Shown here piece by piece: positions 44,439 to 53,775 of a stretch of DNA of 64,000 bases. Positions within the stretch are counted from its first letter, which is position 1; each line of letters begins with the position of its first letter. The notes beneath the pieces were generated by a model, which was not told the origin of the DNA, made no database searches, and saw only the letters and a list, made by a program, of their open reading frames with translations. The translations under genes were made by a program, and so were the position numbers. Origin of the DNA: Ignavibacteria bacterium (GTDB lineage: Bacteria; Bacteroidota; Ignavibacteria; Kapaibacteriales; Kapaibacteriaceae); the NCBI GenBank assembly GCA_016707005.1, contig JADJIQ010000005.1:620001-684000 (forward strand). The letters run 5' to 3'.

Positions 44439-45432
44439 GGGGCTCTGCACGGTTGGTATCCATGCGCTGGTCATTCTCCTAACAGCGTGTGCCAACGATG
44501 TACAGACACCTCCGCTCGATCTACCGCTGATTGACCAACCGCAGGGCTTTCCGGCGCAAGAGTTCCCAGCCGATAACGTTCCCAATGCAGATCGCATTGC
44601 CCTCGGCAAGATCCTCTTCTTCAGCACAGAGCTCTCGCGCACCCGCAGTGTTTCATGTGCATCATGTCACGTGCAGTCGAAGGCATTCACAGACGGACTC
44701 GCCGTTAGCGTTGGCGTTGACGATCGCAGTGGAACCCGCAATGCCCCTTCACTGTTCAATGTGGGGTACGGTCCATACTTCCTACGGGAAGGGGGCGTTC
44801 CCACATTAGAGATGCAAGTGCTTGTTCCGGTACAGGAGCACAACGAATTCGATATGAACATGCTGGAGGTTGTGGATCGGTTTGCGGCCGACACAGCCAT
44901 TCAACGAATGAGCCGTGCGGCATACGATCGTGATATCGATTCCTACGTGATCACGCGTGCGATAGCATCATTTGAGCGAACACTCATCAGTGGTTCGTCT
45001 CGGGCCGACAACAACGATCTCAACGCATCAGAACGTCGAGGCAAGGAGCTCTTTGCCAGCGAGCGTGCTGGGTGCAGCTCATGTCACGGCGGCTTTCTCT
45101 ACACCACCCACACCTTTGCGAACAACGGGGTCTATGCATCATACACCGACCCAGGGCGCCAGAGACTTACGTTTCGTGCCGAAGATCTGAACGTATTCAA
45201 AGTACCGTCCTTGCGTAATGTTGCACGCACAGCCCCCTACATGCATAATGGCGGTATCGGAACGTTGCGGGAAGTGCTGGAGATCTACAATGCAGGGGGC
45301 TATGCACATCCCAACAAAGACCCGCGATTGCATGCATTGGGATTGACGACAACGGAACTCGACGAACTTGAGGCATTTTTGAGAACACTTACTGATGAAC
45401 GATCACTGACCGACCTGCGATATCGACAATGA
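44413..45432 (+). CDS. Di-haem cytochrome c peroxidase/MbnH-family lipoprotein (first copy)
   Basis: Predicted lipoprotein (lipobox LLTAC, Cys26) of 339 residues with two c-type haem sites, CASCH (82-86) and CSSCH (221-225). VSCASCHVQSKAFTDGLAVS and the C-terminal KVPSLRNVARTAPYMHNGG are hallmarks of the di-haem peroxidase/MauG/MbnH superfamily; the Met of PYMH is kept. Because it follows an MbnP-like gene with 26 bp overlap, a role in oxidising a tryptophan of that partner is likely. The ATG at 44413 gives the lipobox at a normal place. Confidence 0.88.
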   Translation: MLRSSSFGKGLCTVGIHALVILLTACANDVQTPPLDLPLIDQPQGFPAQEFPADNVPNADRIALGKILFFSTELSRTRSVSCASCHVQSKAFTDGLAVSVGVDDRSGTRNAPSLFNVGYGPYFLREGGVPTLEMQVLVPVQEHNEFDMNMLEVVDRFAADTAIQRMSRAAYDRDIDSYVITRAIASFERTLISGSSRADNNDLNASERRGKELFASERAGCSSCHGGFLYTTHTFANNGVYASYTDPGRQRLTFRAEDLNVFKVPSLRNVARTAPYMHNGGIGTLREVLEIYNAGGYAHPNKDPRLHALGLTTTELDELEAFLRTLTDERSLTDLRYRQ

Positions 45433-46517
45433 AGAACTTCGCCCTCATCCTTACAACAGTGATCACGGTGTACGGCTGCACAGAAGAAGCTCCGGCTCCG
45501 CCTTCTCCGCCGGTTTACGACCCAACACCGTACGTGATCGACATGACCAGGCTGCCTGCCGGCACTGACATGGTTCCGTTACCTACAGATTGGCCGCTAA
45601 CGAAACAACGTGTGCTGCTTGGCAGAATGATGTTCCACGACCCGTCGCTCTCGCGAGATGGCACACAGAGTTGTGCATCGTGTCACGTCCAAGGCGATGG
45701 CTTCACCGATCTCCGTCGTTTCAGCATCGGCGTTAAGGGACTAGCCGGCACCCGCCAGTCTATGCCCCTTTCAAATCTTGCATGGCACAAGAACGGTTTC
45801 TTTTGGGATGGGCGTGCTCCTCGTCTTCGCGAACAAGCTCTGCGTCCGATCCTCGACCCGATCGAGATGAACAACACTATGGCCAATCTCGAGGCCACTC
45901 TCAATGCGTCTCAAGTCTATCGCGACCAGTTCACGCGCGCCTTTGAATCAGACACGATCTCCTATGTAGAGATCGGTGTAGCACTTGAACAGTACATGTT
46001 CACCCTTATCTCAGGCGACAACAAATTTGATAGGGTGTTTCGCGGAGAGGCTACATTCACAGAACAGGAAGAACGCGGCCGACTTCTCTTCTTTCGAGAG
46101 TTTGACGTAACGGGAAAGAAGAAGGGGGCCGAGTGTTTCCACTGTCACGGCGGTCCCAACTTCACCAATGACCGCTACATGAATAACGGTCTTGATGATG
46201 ATGCTTCCTTTGTTGATCTTGGTCGGGCGAAAGTGACGAAGGTCCCCGCAGATAACGCAAAGTTCAAAACACCATCACTCCGTAACGTAGCCGTCACTCC
46301 GCCCTACATGCATGATGGCCGCTTTGCTACCCTTGAGGAAGTGATCGACCATTACAACGCTGGTGTGAAGCAGAGCAGCACCGTTGATCCTCTCATGCAG
46401 TTCTTGCTAAATCCGGGCATCAAGCTCACTTCCGACGACAAAGCGGATCTCATTGCCTTCCTTAAGACCTTAACGGACCAGACGTTCCTCACGAATCCTG
46501 CGTACGCGAAGCCGTGA
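45429..46517 (+). CDS. Di-haem cytochrome c peroxidase/MbnH-family lipoprotein (second copy)
   Basis: Predicted lipoprotein of 362 residues (VITVYGCTEE, Cys17). Haem sites CASCH (82-86) and CFHCH (236-240) and the family block KTPSLRNVAVTPPYMHDGRF are intact. It is clearly related to the preceding protein but diverged, with a longer Pro-rich linker after the lipid anchor (APAPPSPPVYDPTPYV). Its start overlaps the previous stop (ATGA). Two consecutive enzymes suggest two targets or a heteromer. A strong palindrome (46526-46547) after the stop probably ends the unit. Confidence 0.9.
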   Translation: MKNFALILTTVITVYGCTEEAPAPPSPPVYDPTPYVIDMTRLPAGTDMVPLPTDWPLTKQRVLLGRMMFHDPSLSRDGTQSCASCHVQGDGFTDLRRFSIGVKGLAGTRQSMPLSNLAWHKNGFFWDGRAPRLREQALRPILDPIEMNNTMANLEATLNASQVYRDQFTRAFESDTISYVEIGVALEQYMFTLISGDNKFDRVFRGEATFTEQEERGRLLFFREFDVTGKKKGAECFHCHGGPNFTNDRYMNNGLDDDASFVDLGRAKVTKVPADNAKFKTPSLRNVAVTPPYMHDGRFATLEEVIDHYNAGVKQSSTVDPLMQFLLNPGIKLTSDDKADLIAFLKTLTDQTFLTNPAYAKP

Positions 46518-46525
46518 CGCGTTAA

Positions 46526-46547
46526 ACCCAGGGCTAAAGCCCTGGGT
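46526..46547. terminator. Operon-end palindrome, CCCAGGGC type
   Basis: CCCAGGGCTAAAGCCCTGGG with one further A/T pair at each end is a near-perfect palindrome of 22 bp, 9 bp after the second cytochrome stop. There is no clear T-run, so termination is uncertain. It has the same layout as the palindromes at 59429 and 59913 (GGGCTTAAGCCC core). Confidence 0.65.
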
Positions 46548-46576
46548 CAAGGCGCACCTTCACTTCAGGAGTCAGC

Positions 46577-47851
46577 ATGCGTTTTTTCTGTGTACTTCTC
46601 TTCTTCGTGGTGGTGAGCCCCCTTACAGCACAGGAGCTGTATTTTCCACCGATCGCCGGCACCGAATGGGCAACTACGTCTCCGTCTGAGCTAGAGTGGT
46701 GCCAGGAACGCATCGACTCGCTCTACAGCTTCAACGAACGCTCCAACACAAAGGCGCTGATCATTCTCAAGAATGGGAAGATGGTCCTTGAGAAGTATTT
46801 CGGAACGTTCACACAGGACAGTCTGTGGTATTGGGCCTCAGCAGGAAAGACGGTAACGTCGGTTTTGGTTGGGCATGCCCAAGAGAATGGTCTGTTGGAT
46901 ATCACAAAGTCGAGCAAGACGTATCTGGGTGCGGGATGGAGTTCGTGCACACCTGAACAAGAAGACGCGATCACTGTTCGACATCACCTCACGATGACCA
47001 CGGGTCTTGAAGGACGCACGCCTGACGATGATTGCAAGATCCCTACATGTCTAACGTATCGCACAGCTCCGGGGACTCTGTGGGACTACTACAACGCCGG
47101 CTATCTGCTTCTGCAAGATGTTGTGGCGAAGGCATCGGGGTTGAGCTATCAGCAGTACTACGCTCGCAATCTTGCAAGTAGGACGGGCATGGGCGGACTC
47201 TGGCTGGATGGCGTGTTGTATTCCAAACCACGCGCGATGGCCCGATTTGGACTGATGTTGTTGGCAGGGGGCGTGTGGAATGGAGATACCATCCTCCACG
47301 ACCGAGAATATTACAATGCGATGAAGAACACATCGCAGGATCTCAATCCTTCCTACGGCTACCTCTTCTGGCTCAACGGCAAGGGGAGCTATATACAGCC
47401 GGGCATACCATTTGTTTTCTCGAGCGATATCATCCCATCAGCCCCCGATGATCTCTACTCAGGGCTTGGCAAGAACGACCAAAAAGTCTACGTGGTACCT
47501 AGTCAAGGCCTCGTTGTGGTGCGCATGGGCAACAAGGCAGACGATGAGCTCCCTGCGATCAGTGGATTCGATGAAGATCTTTGGACGTTGATATCACAAC
47601 TGCCGTGCAGTACTACTGCAGTTACTGAAGAACGGGCCGCAAATGCCTCAACCTTCTTGTGGCCGAATCCGGCCATTGACGTACTCTACCACGATGGTGC
47701 GGAATACATCATACGATCCTTGGATGGCAGAATCGTGATGCAAGGCATATCACACAGCGTTTCACTAGGACAACTGCCCGCCGGCGTCTATGCCTTTGAA
47801 TCTAAGGTTGGCTCAACCACACGTCGAACAGTTCTGGTTAAATCGCAGTAG
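46577..47851 (+). CDS. Secreted beta-lactamase-fold serine hydrolase with T9SS sorting domain
   Basis: Exported protein of 424 residues; signal peptide MRFFCVLLFFVVVSPLTAQ. The serine beta-lactamase/PBP fold is shown by the catalytic Ser-Lys pair in YWASAGKTVTSVLVGHAQE (SxxK) and by the YxN motif in LWDYYNAGYLLLQDVVAKA. The third motif is weak. A T9SS tail follows (FLWPNPAIDVLYHDGAEYII ... GVYAFESKVGSTTR). It might be an esterase or amidase outside the cell; it need not attack beta-lactams. It follows the cytochrome operon after the palindrome and converges on the TPR protein, 1 bp apart. Confidence 0.88.
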   Translation: MRFFCVLLFFVVVSPLTAQELYFPPIAGTEWATTSPSELEWCQERIDSLYSFNERSNTKALIILKNGKMVLEKYFGTFTQDSLWYWASAGKTVTSVLVGHAQENGLLDITKSSKTYLGAGWSSCTPEQEDAITVRHHLTMTTGLEGRTPDDDCKIPTCLTYRTAPGTLWDYYNAGYLLLQDVVAKASGLSYQQYYARNLASRTGMGGLWLDGVLYSKPRAMARFGLMLLAGGVWNGDTILHDREYYNAMKNTSQDLNPSYGYLFWLNGKGSYIQPGIPFVFSSDIIPSAPDDLYSGLGKNDQKVYVVPSQGLVVVRMGNKADDELPAISGFDEDLWTLISQLPCSTTAVTEERAANASTFLWPNPAIDVLYHDGAEYIIRSLDGRIVMQGISHSVSLGQLPAGVYAFESKVGSTTRRTVLVKSQ

Positions 47852-47852
47852 A

Positions 47853-48977
47853 TCACGGAATGTATAGGACTGGAATCTTGAAGACGTCTCTCAGGATCTC
47901 ACGAGCCTTGTCCTTTCCAGGGAATCCTATTCCAATGTGTCGCTTGAGGTCACTCAACATGTAGTAACTAGGGTCACCCTCCATGTCTTCTATTCTCTGG
48001 TAGATGGCTGTTGCCTCGGCATACCGTTCTAACGTTAATAATGCGAGTCCATAGTTGCCTTGGATGTTTTGGTCATCCGGATACTTGTCAGCAAGTTCTT
48101 CACAAAGCTCTACGGCCGATCGATCGTCTCGTGCGAGATAAGCCGCCCAGGAAGCAGCCAGCCGTACGGATGTTGTTGTGTCACCATGCTGAATGCACCA
48201 GCGATACATGTCCCACTTTTTCTGCCAATCCTGAACAACACCATAACACTTCGCTAGCTCGAGGATCACATCTTGTTGCTCGCCATACTTTGCCATGATG
48301 CGAAGGAGCATGTCTAGTGCTTCTAGCGGCAGTTGGTATTCAGACAGAAGTTGGGCGTACTTCATCAAGGAGTCTCTTGATGTTGTGTCACGCGGAAGGA
48401 GCGGATCAACGAGATCGTGCTGGACCTTTCCATACCAAGGCAGTTCACAGCCTCTCTTTCGAGCGATATCATAGTCTGTCCGAGCTCGTTCGATATCGCC
48501 GTGAATGAATCTCACTCGACCACGACCATAGAATCGTTCTGTATAGTATAACACCCCGATGGTGTGTTCTGGCATATCAAGGAGAGCGTTGTAGTTGACT
48601 ACAGCATGTTCGTATTGGTCGAGTCCATGGCCTCCATAGTGGCCCCCAAAGCTAAATCTGACATACGCTTCACCATTCGCGACCGCTCTGCCGTTGATCG
48701 CTCGAGGCTTAAATCGTAGGCTGCGTATGCCGGATATAACAGCGGAGTCTAGGGGATCACTCATTGAATTCACAATACGCCACGACTTCACATTACCACG
48801 CTCGTCAACGCGGACCCAGACGACCACTGTACCCTCAAGTTGATGATCCCTAGCTTCGGCCGGGTATGAGACGTAGAGATCACTGTAGTCCCACCGCACC
48901 GGCAGGGTATCCTGAGAGAGGATAGTAGTTGATCCCATGATCACGGCAAAACAGAACATCAATGAAAAGACAAACAT
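47853..48977 (-). CDS. Exported TonB-C-domain/TPR protein
   Basis: Exported protein of 374 residues (signal MFVFSLMFCFAVIMGSTTIL). Residues 25-115 form a TonB C-terminal-like domain: YSDLYVSYPAEARDHQLEGT, VVWVRVDERGNVKSWRIVN and SGIRSLRFKPRAINGRAVAN, with the YPxxAR and FxPA-type motifs. The rest is TPR-like (ALDMLLRIMAKYGEQQDVIL, GNYGLALLTLERYAEATAIY). It lacks the membrane helix of true TonB, so it is a periplasmic partner rather than an energy transducer. The start at 48977 is chosen because 20 upstream codons are Arg-rich. Confidence 0.75.
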   Translation of the reverse strand: MFVFSLMFCFAVIMGSTTILSQDTLPVRWDYSDLYVSYPAEARDHQLEGTVVVWVRVDERGNVKSWRIVNSMSDPLDSAVISGIRSLRFKPRAINGRAVANGEAYVRFSFGGHYGGHGLDQYEHAVVNYNALLDMPEHTIGVLYYTERFYGRGRVRFIHGDIERARTDYDIARKRGCELPWYGKVQHDLVDPLLPRDTTSRDSLMKYAQLLSEYQLPLEALDMLLRIMAKYGEQQDVILELAKCYGVVQDWQKKWDMYRWCIQHGDTTTSVRLAASWAAYLARDDRSAVELCEELADKYPDDQNIQGNYGLALLTLERYAEATAIYQRIEDMEGDPSYYMLSDLKRHIGIGFPGKDKAREILRDVFKIPVLYIP

Positions 48978-49096
48978 GAAGTCGGGTCTCCGATTGCTAG
49001 TTAAACGACCTCCACATCGTGGCGAAGTTACGATCAAGAGGGGGCCATTCTTTCACCGACAAGACCTTCTTATAGGCTGGTGATGTAGATTGGAAC

Positions 49097-49684
49097 ATGC
49101 TTACGCTCCTTACAGTCTGCATGATCACCATGACCTTTGAAACACAGCCAAGGGATACAGTCCTCGTTCCATTGCATGTGGTTGTTCCAGACCTGCTGAC
49201 TGACGTACGGTACGCCACAGCGGACAACTTCACGAAACGTGTCTTATACACCAGCGATACACTTTCCGCACGTCACATTGTGGCGGAGAGCCTGGCTGTG
49301 GCTCAGCGCGCGGCACGTGCACGTGGACTCCAACTCAAGGTCTATGATGCCTATCGCCCCCTAAGCATACAACGTCTGATGTGGAGCATCGTGCCCGACG
49401 AACGATACGTAGCAGATCCGGCAAAGGGTTCTCGTCACAATCGAGGATGTGCCCTTGATCTTACGTTATGCGATAGTAGCGGTAACGAGCTTAACATGGG
49501 TACCGGCTATGACGAGTTCACAGAACGTGCAGCTGCAACCTATACAAACCTCGATCCTGCAGTTCTTGAGAATCGTAAACTTCTTCAGAACATCATGTCC
49601 GATGCGGGTTTTGACGTGTTGCCGAGTGAGTGGTGGCACTTTGACCTGCGTGGGTGGGAGCGATTCGCCATCTTGAACGAATGA
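49097..49684 (+). CDS. ddpX: D-alanyl-D-alanine dipeptidase (VanX/DdpX type)
   Basis: Zinc peptidase of family M15D that splits D-Ala-D-Ala; 195 residues. Zinc ligands and catalytic residues are seen in GSRHNRGCALDLTL (His114, Asp121) and SEWWHFDLRG (Glu178 base, His181 ligand), nearly at the VanX positions; VYDAYRPLSIQRLMWSI carries the conserved Arg. A hydrophobic N terminus could be a signal anchor. In non-resistant bacteria such enzymes recycle cell-wall dipeptide. It is the first gene of a plus-strand trio with two outer-membrane-linked proteins, all overlapping. Confidence 0.92.
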   Translation: MLTLLTVCMITMTFETQPRDTVLVPLHVVVPDLLTDVRYATADNFTKRVLYTSDTLSARHIVAESLAVAQRAARARGLQLKVYDAYRPLSIQRLMWSIVPDERYVADPAKGSRHNRGCALDLTLCDSSGNELNMGTGYDEFTERAAATYTNLDPAVLENRKLLQNIMSDAGFDVLPSEWWHFDLRGWERFAILNE

Positions 49685-51015
49685 CCATGCTCATTCGCAT
49701 CATTACCATCCTTGCTCTTGCTGTAATCGCGCATCCCTTGGTGGCACAGGATTCGCACTATTGGACAAATCAATACGGAACAGAGTCATGGCTGCTCGGT
49801 GGCGCAGTGGTGGGATCTCGCACTGACCTTGCATCGACGTACTACAACCCTGCTTCATTGGCGTTCTACCCAGATACCACTGCATTGCAAACGGCGATCT
49901 CGTTCAACTGGTCGCGAACCGCAATTGAGGCAAAGGACCTCGATCTTGAGCTTCGGTCAGGATCTTCAGCGCCGCTGCCAACCCTCGTCTCCGTTAACCT
50001 TCCGATCAAGTTGTTTGGTTCAAGATCTCTCCAGCTCTCATTTCTTAAGCGCACAAACGTCCGAATGAACCTCAACGGCATCGCCTATTCACCTGCCGGT
50101 GCCGATACGAACTATGTTGTCACCGGGTCTATCATTCGCGAACTTTTCGACTCTTGGTTCGGGATCACTTGGTCCAGATCGTTCGGCAAAGAACATGCGA
50201 TCGGCATCACCGGCTACTTCTCTGCTGTTGCGTCAACGTATTCTTCGGCGTTGACAACTGGGATATCCGGACCCAATACCTCCGGCGCTACAAGTCATAC
50301 AGACTACCAGACGTACGACAACATTCGATTTCTCGCCAAGGCAGGCTATTTCTACGACGGAAGACCTATCAGTCTTGGCTTGTCCCTTACCACACCAAGC
50401 CTGAAACTCTTCAACACCTTTGGCGAAGTCCGTACCTCACAAACGAGTATCATCAACGATTCCGTTGTTACCCTCTACGGCAATAGACAGACCGGACTTG
50501 AGGCACAATACAAAACACCACTCTCCATTGCCTTCGGTGCAACGTGGTATGCGCCCAAAACAACGCTATTCCTCACCGTAGAGTGGTTCGACGGACTCGA
50601 CTCCTATACCCCCCTGCAACCTGAACCCTTCACCGGTACTATTCCGGCAACAACCGTCATCTATGGCACAACAGTGAAACGGTACGGCATTGCCAATGTT
50701 GGCCTAGCCATGCGCCAACAAATGACCGCTACCACTTCATTGTACGTTTCCCTCATCCGCGATGGATCTTCGCTTAAGGCGGAGGATGAAGCCGATGAAG
50801 CCATTGTGAACTACGACCTCTACCATGCCACTCTTGGCTGGCAGTTCACCATTGATAAAACAGTGATCACAGCTGGTGGTATTGTTGGAGGGGGCTTTGT
50901 GGACGATGCATCGTCATCTTCCTTCGATCAGTTCGTAGGGTTACTTAGCGGTGTTCAGATCAATCGATACTTCCTGCGCATCGGTGCGCTGATCGGTATC
51001 GTAGCACGATTCTGA
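49681..51015 (+). CDS. FadL-like outer-membrane transport protein
   Basis: Outer-membrane barrel of 444 residues. The signal peptide LIRIITILALAVIAHPLVAQ is followed by the FadL/OmpP1-type block LASTYYNPASLAFYPDTTAL (YYNPA) and a barrel that ends in IGALIGIVARF. Fatty acids or other hydrophobic molecules are the usual cargo. The ATG at 49681 overlaps the dipeptidase stop (ATGA), with a second ATG two codons on. It overlaps the DUF2279 gene by one base. Confidence 0.82.
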   Translation: MTMLIRIITILALAVIAHPLVAQDSHYWTNQYGTESWLLGGAVVGSRTDLASTYYNPASLAFYPDTTALQTAISFNWSRTAIEAKDLDLELRSGSSAPLPTLVSVNLPIKLFGSRSLQLSFLKRTNVRMNLNGIAYSPAGADTNYVVTGSIIRELFDSWFGITWSRSFGKEHAIGITGYFSAVASTYSSALTTGISGPNTSGATSHTDYQTYDNIRFLAKAGYFYDGRPISLGLSLTTPSLKLFNTFGEVRTSQTSIINDSVVTLYGNRQTGLEAQYKTPLSIAFGATWYAPKTTLFLTVEWFDGLDSYTPLQPEPFTGTIPATTVIYGTTVKRYGIANVGLAMRQQMTATTSLYVSLIRDGSSLKAEDEADEAIVNYDLYHATLGWQFTIDKTVITAGGIVGGGFVDDASSSSFDQFVGLLSGVQINRYFLRIGALIGIVARF

Positions 51016-51875
51016 TGCGATTCTTAGCATACATCATTGCTCTTATGGTGCTGACATCGGCGCGTGTGGTCTCTCAACAAGACACAAATGCGAACCAGAT
51101 GCCCCCTACCATCGATCCCGTGAGACTGGGCGTTGTTGGTGGGGTGACCATTGCAGGTTTCGTAGTAGGGCATGCCTTGGTCAATGACTTTTGGTGGAAG
51201 GGTGAAAAGGTCCCCTTCCATGTGAATACCACAACAGACTACACCTACGCGCTCAATGCCGATAAGCTTGGACATATGGTTTTCTCCTATGCCGCATCAA
51301 CGGTGTACTCCGATCTCTTTCGGTGGTGTGGAATGGACTCCACAACTGCCGCTTGGTCGGGCTTTGGCGTAGCGATGACCTACCAGACCTACGTTGAGAT
51401 CCGGGATGGCTTTTCCGCCGGCTATGGTTTTTCCTGGGGCGATATCGCGGCCAATACTATCGGGGCTTCTCTGCCCGTGGCACAGCGATACATACCCGCC
51501 TTGCGCAGTATCGATCTTCAGCTGTCGTTCTGGCCTTCCGACGAATTCAAGAACGGTCAATACAACGCCATTATCGACGATTACACATCCACCACACATT
51601 GGCTAACGCTCAACGCCTACGATGTTGCCCCAACCTCATGGCAATCATGGTTTCCACCATGGCTCGGACTTGCCATTGGTCATAGCGTCCAGAACCTTGA
51701 TGGCAACGGTGGCGGACAACACGTTGTGTATCTGTCTCTCGATTGGCAGCTGCACCGGATTCCAAACCTTGCCCCTTGGCTACGAGATGTGTTACGAGTA
51801 CTCCACCTCTATCACCTGCCAGCACCTGCAGTACGGATCTTGCCGAATGTGGTGTGGTATGGAATCAGATTCTAA
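51015..51875 (+). CDS. DUF2279 (YfiM-like) exported protein
   Basis: Exported protein of 286 residues (signal FLAYIIALMVLTSARVVSQ). The DUF2279 core is NADKLGHMVFSYAASTVYSD and EIRDGFSAGYGFSWGDIAAN, with a Lys-Leu-Gly-His motif. Family function is unknown. It follows the FadL-like gene with one base shared, and its stop codon sits on the edge of an ATGAC repeat array. It converges on the CASTOR/POLLUX-type channel gene. Confidence 0.83.
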   Translation: MRFLAYIIALMVLTSARVVSQQDTNANQMPPTIDPVRLGVVGGVTIAGFVVGHALVNDFWWKGEKVPFHVNTTTDYTYALNADKLGHMVFSYAASTVYSDLFRWCGMDSTTAAWSGFGVAMTYQTYVEIRDGFSAGYGFSWGDIAANTIGASLPVAQRYIPALRSIDLQLSFWPSDEFKNGQYNAIIDDYTSTTHWLTLNAYDVAPTSWQSWFPPWLGLAIGHSVQNLDGNGGGQHVVYLSLDWQLHRIPNLAPWLRDVLRVLHLYHLPAPAVRILPNVVWYGIRF

Positions 51876-51917
51876 TGACGGTTATGACGATATGACAGTT
51901 ATGACGGTATGACGGTT
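51875..51917. repeat. ATGAC-unit array between convergent genes
   Basis: Five ATGAC units at 51875, 51884, 51892, 51901 and 51909, with spacing 9, 8, 9, 8. All point the same way on the plus strand. It fills the 40-bp space between the DUF2279 stop and the CASTOR/POLLUX stop and overlaps both. Confidence 0.9.
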
Positions 51918-53775
51918 AGTTCTCGGCGATGACGACTACGAGGTCATCGTTTGAGAAGGTGAGAGTTTCGGATTTAGGGATGTTTAGGCGTACAGCCCAC
52001 TCTCCATTGACCTTGCACTTGAGTCCGATGGCGATCTCATTACACTGTGCCGCTGCATAGACCAACGTTGCCATTGTGTACTGATGAGTGGGAGAGATAT
52101 ACTCCGTGATGGGTTTCAGGTACAGTTCACTGCCTGCTGCATCAAAGAGATCGCGGAACACTGCATGTAGGTCTTGGTTCTCAGCGATCTGCGTAAGCAA
52201 GAGCGAAACGATCGTATTGCTGATGATGAAATCGTTGATCCCGTCTGTGGAGGCCAGGGAACGATTACGCTCATCCAACATCTCTGTTACGATGTTCACC
52301 GTTGGGAAGGCTGATGTGATATCCCGCAGATGGATCAGCGTCATGATCGTTCTGGCATCTGCTTGTTGCACGTCCAGCGTGGTATCAGCAAGCACGATCA
52401 CACTATTGAAGGATGGAACATCAAGTTCATCGAGCACGCTGCGAGACGTGGTGCGAGATTGCCTGAATGAAGGACGTGAGCGCTTCACGTTCTTACGAAT
52501 GATCTCCACGTCCTCAGCCCTGTCCACGTGATCGACAACAACGATCTCCGTTCCTTCCACGACGTATTCATCGAGTTCACGGATGATAAATCTGCCCCGT
52601 TCGTTCCATCCAAGCACAAGTATGCGCTCGGAAGCAGGTGTCCGCTGCAACCTTCTTGCCACCATAGATTCATTGATCGATGCACGTTGCTCACGCAGAA
52701 CGATCGTATCGTCATCTGCACTGAGTGCAATGATCGAATCACCAGCTGCGATCACCGTATCCATCGGCGGATTCAGCTTCAACTGACCGTCGGCATACTT
52801 CAGTCCGACGAGACATGATGTTTCATACCATAGCAACGCCTCAGCGAACGTCTTGCCGGCGAGTCTCGGCTCACTATGGATGTAGAGTTCATCGCCGTCA
52901 AAATCGAGTAGCTCAGCGTAGACCAAGGACAGTCCGGGTTGACGGCATGTCTGTGTGATGATCTGCGAGATCATCACCTCACTGGGGATGATATGAGCCC
53001 GTCCGCCCGTTACAAGCTCCGCCACCTTGACGTTTGCTTCAGAACGCATGGTGGCCACGATCGCACCATTTGGCCGATCCGCATCTAGGCGATTCAGAGC
53101 CAGGAGGGTCTTGATCGTATATGCATCGCCGATCTCCGGATCTTCCGTCAACGGATCGAGGATAATAATGCTCTTTGCTTCTGATGGTCGAACGATCGCA
53201 AGATCAGTGACGTCGATCGGCGAACCGGACCGACACACGATAGGTGTTGAACCAGAATCGCCAACGCGTGTCCGAATCGCATCCTCCATCTCTACTTTGT
53301 CTGTATCAGCGAGGACAACGATGCATGCCCCCTTCACATTCGCGTTCGCAGCGATCAGCTCATGAAGAACCGAGAAGATCTGGTCGCCCCATCCAAGGAC
53401 AAGCGTATGTCCCGACTCAACCACGATCGACTTTCCCTTGCGCAGAGTCTGAACGGCGTCTGCAAAGCCATTTGCCAGAATACCCACGAGCAACGAGAGG
53501 ATGAAGATCCCACCCAGACTCGCGAGCAACATCAGTAATCTGTAGATCCAAACGCCATCTTCATACGGCACACCGGAAGGATCAAACGTGTACGTGAAGA
53601 TCGTCCATATTGTGTCCCAAGATGTCGCTTCCTCTCCTGGTGATACTCCAGCGAACGCCATCGCGACAGCGATCACTGCGATCAGAACCACCATCGACGC
53701 ACCCAAAACCAAAAGGAGCGCCCACGTACCCTTCGCAAAGAGGTTATCGATGCGATAGCGAATCTTCTCTATCAT
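51916..53775 (-). CDS. CASTOR/POLLUX-type ion channel with two RCK-like domains
   Basis: Membrane protein of 619 residues related to the plant nuclear-envelope channels CASTOR and POLLUX and their bacterial relatives. Two hydrophobic helices (ALLLVLGASMVVLIAVIAVA and LLMLLASLGGIFILSLLVGI) flank a pore loop that lacks GYG. A Rossmann-type RCK domain starts at HTLVLGWGDQIFSVLHELIA and a second begins at RILVLGWNERGRFIIRELDE. A TrkA-C-like piece sits between them. Ion selectivity is not predictable here. The start overlaps the stop of the HsdR-N gene (ATGA), so the channel is the second gene of a pair. Confidence 0.88.
   Translation of the reverse strand: MIEKIRYRIDNLFAKGTWALLLVLGASMVVLIAVIAVAMAFAGVSPGEEATSWDTIWTIFTYTFDPSGVPYEDGVWIYRLLMLLASLGGIFILSLLVGILANGFADAVQTLRKGKSIVVESGHTLVLGWGDQIFSVLHELIAANANVKGACIVVLADTDKVEMEDAIRTRVGDSGSTPIVCRSGSPIDVTDLAIVRPSEAKSIIILDPLTEDPEIGDAYTIKTLLALNRLDADRPNGAIVATMRSEANVKVAELVTGGRAHIIPSEVMISQIITQTCRQPGLSLVYAELLDFDGDELYIHSEPRLAGKTFAEALLWYETSCLVGLKYADGQLKLNPPMDTVIAAGDSIIALSADDDTIVLREQRASINESMVARRLQRTPASERILVLGWNERGRFIIRELDEYVVEGTEIVVVDHVDRAEDVEIIRKNVKRSRPSFRQSRTTSRSVLDELDVPSFNSVIVLADTTLDVQQADARTIMTLIHLRDITSAFPTVNIVTEMLDERNRSLASTDGINDFIISNTIVSLLLTQIAENQDLHAVFRDLFDAAGSELYLKPITEYISPTHQYTMATLVYAAAQCNEIAIGLKCKVNGEWAVRLNIPKSETLTFSNDDLVVVIAEN

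Noticed and set aside
43476..46517. Methanobactin biosynthesis operon
   Set aside because: No mbnA, mbnB, mbnC or transporter genes; only the MbnP/MbnH part is present.
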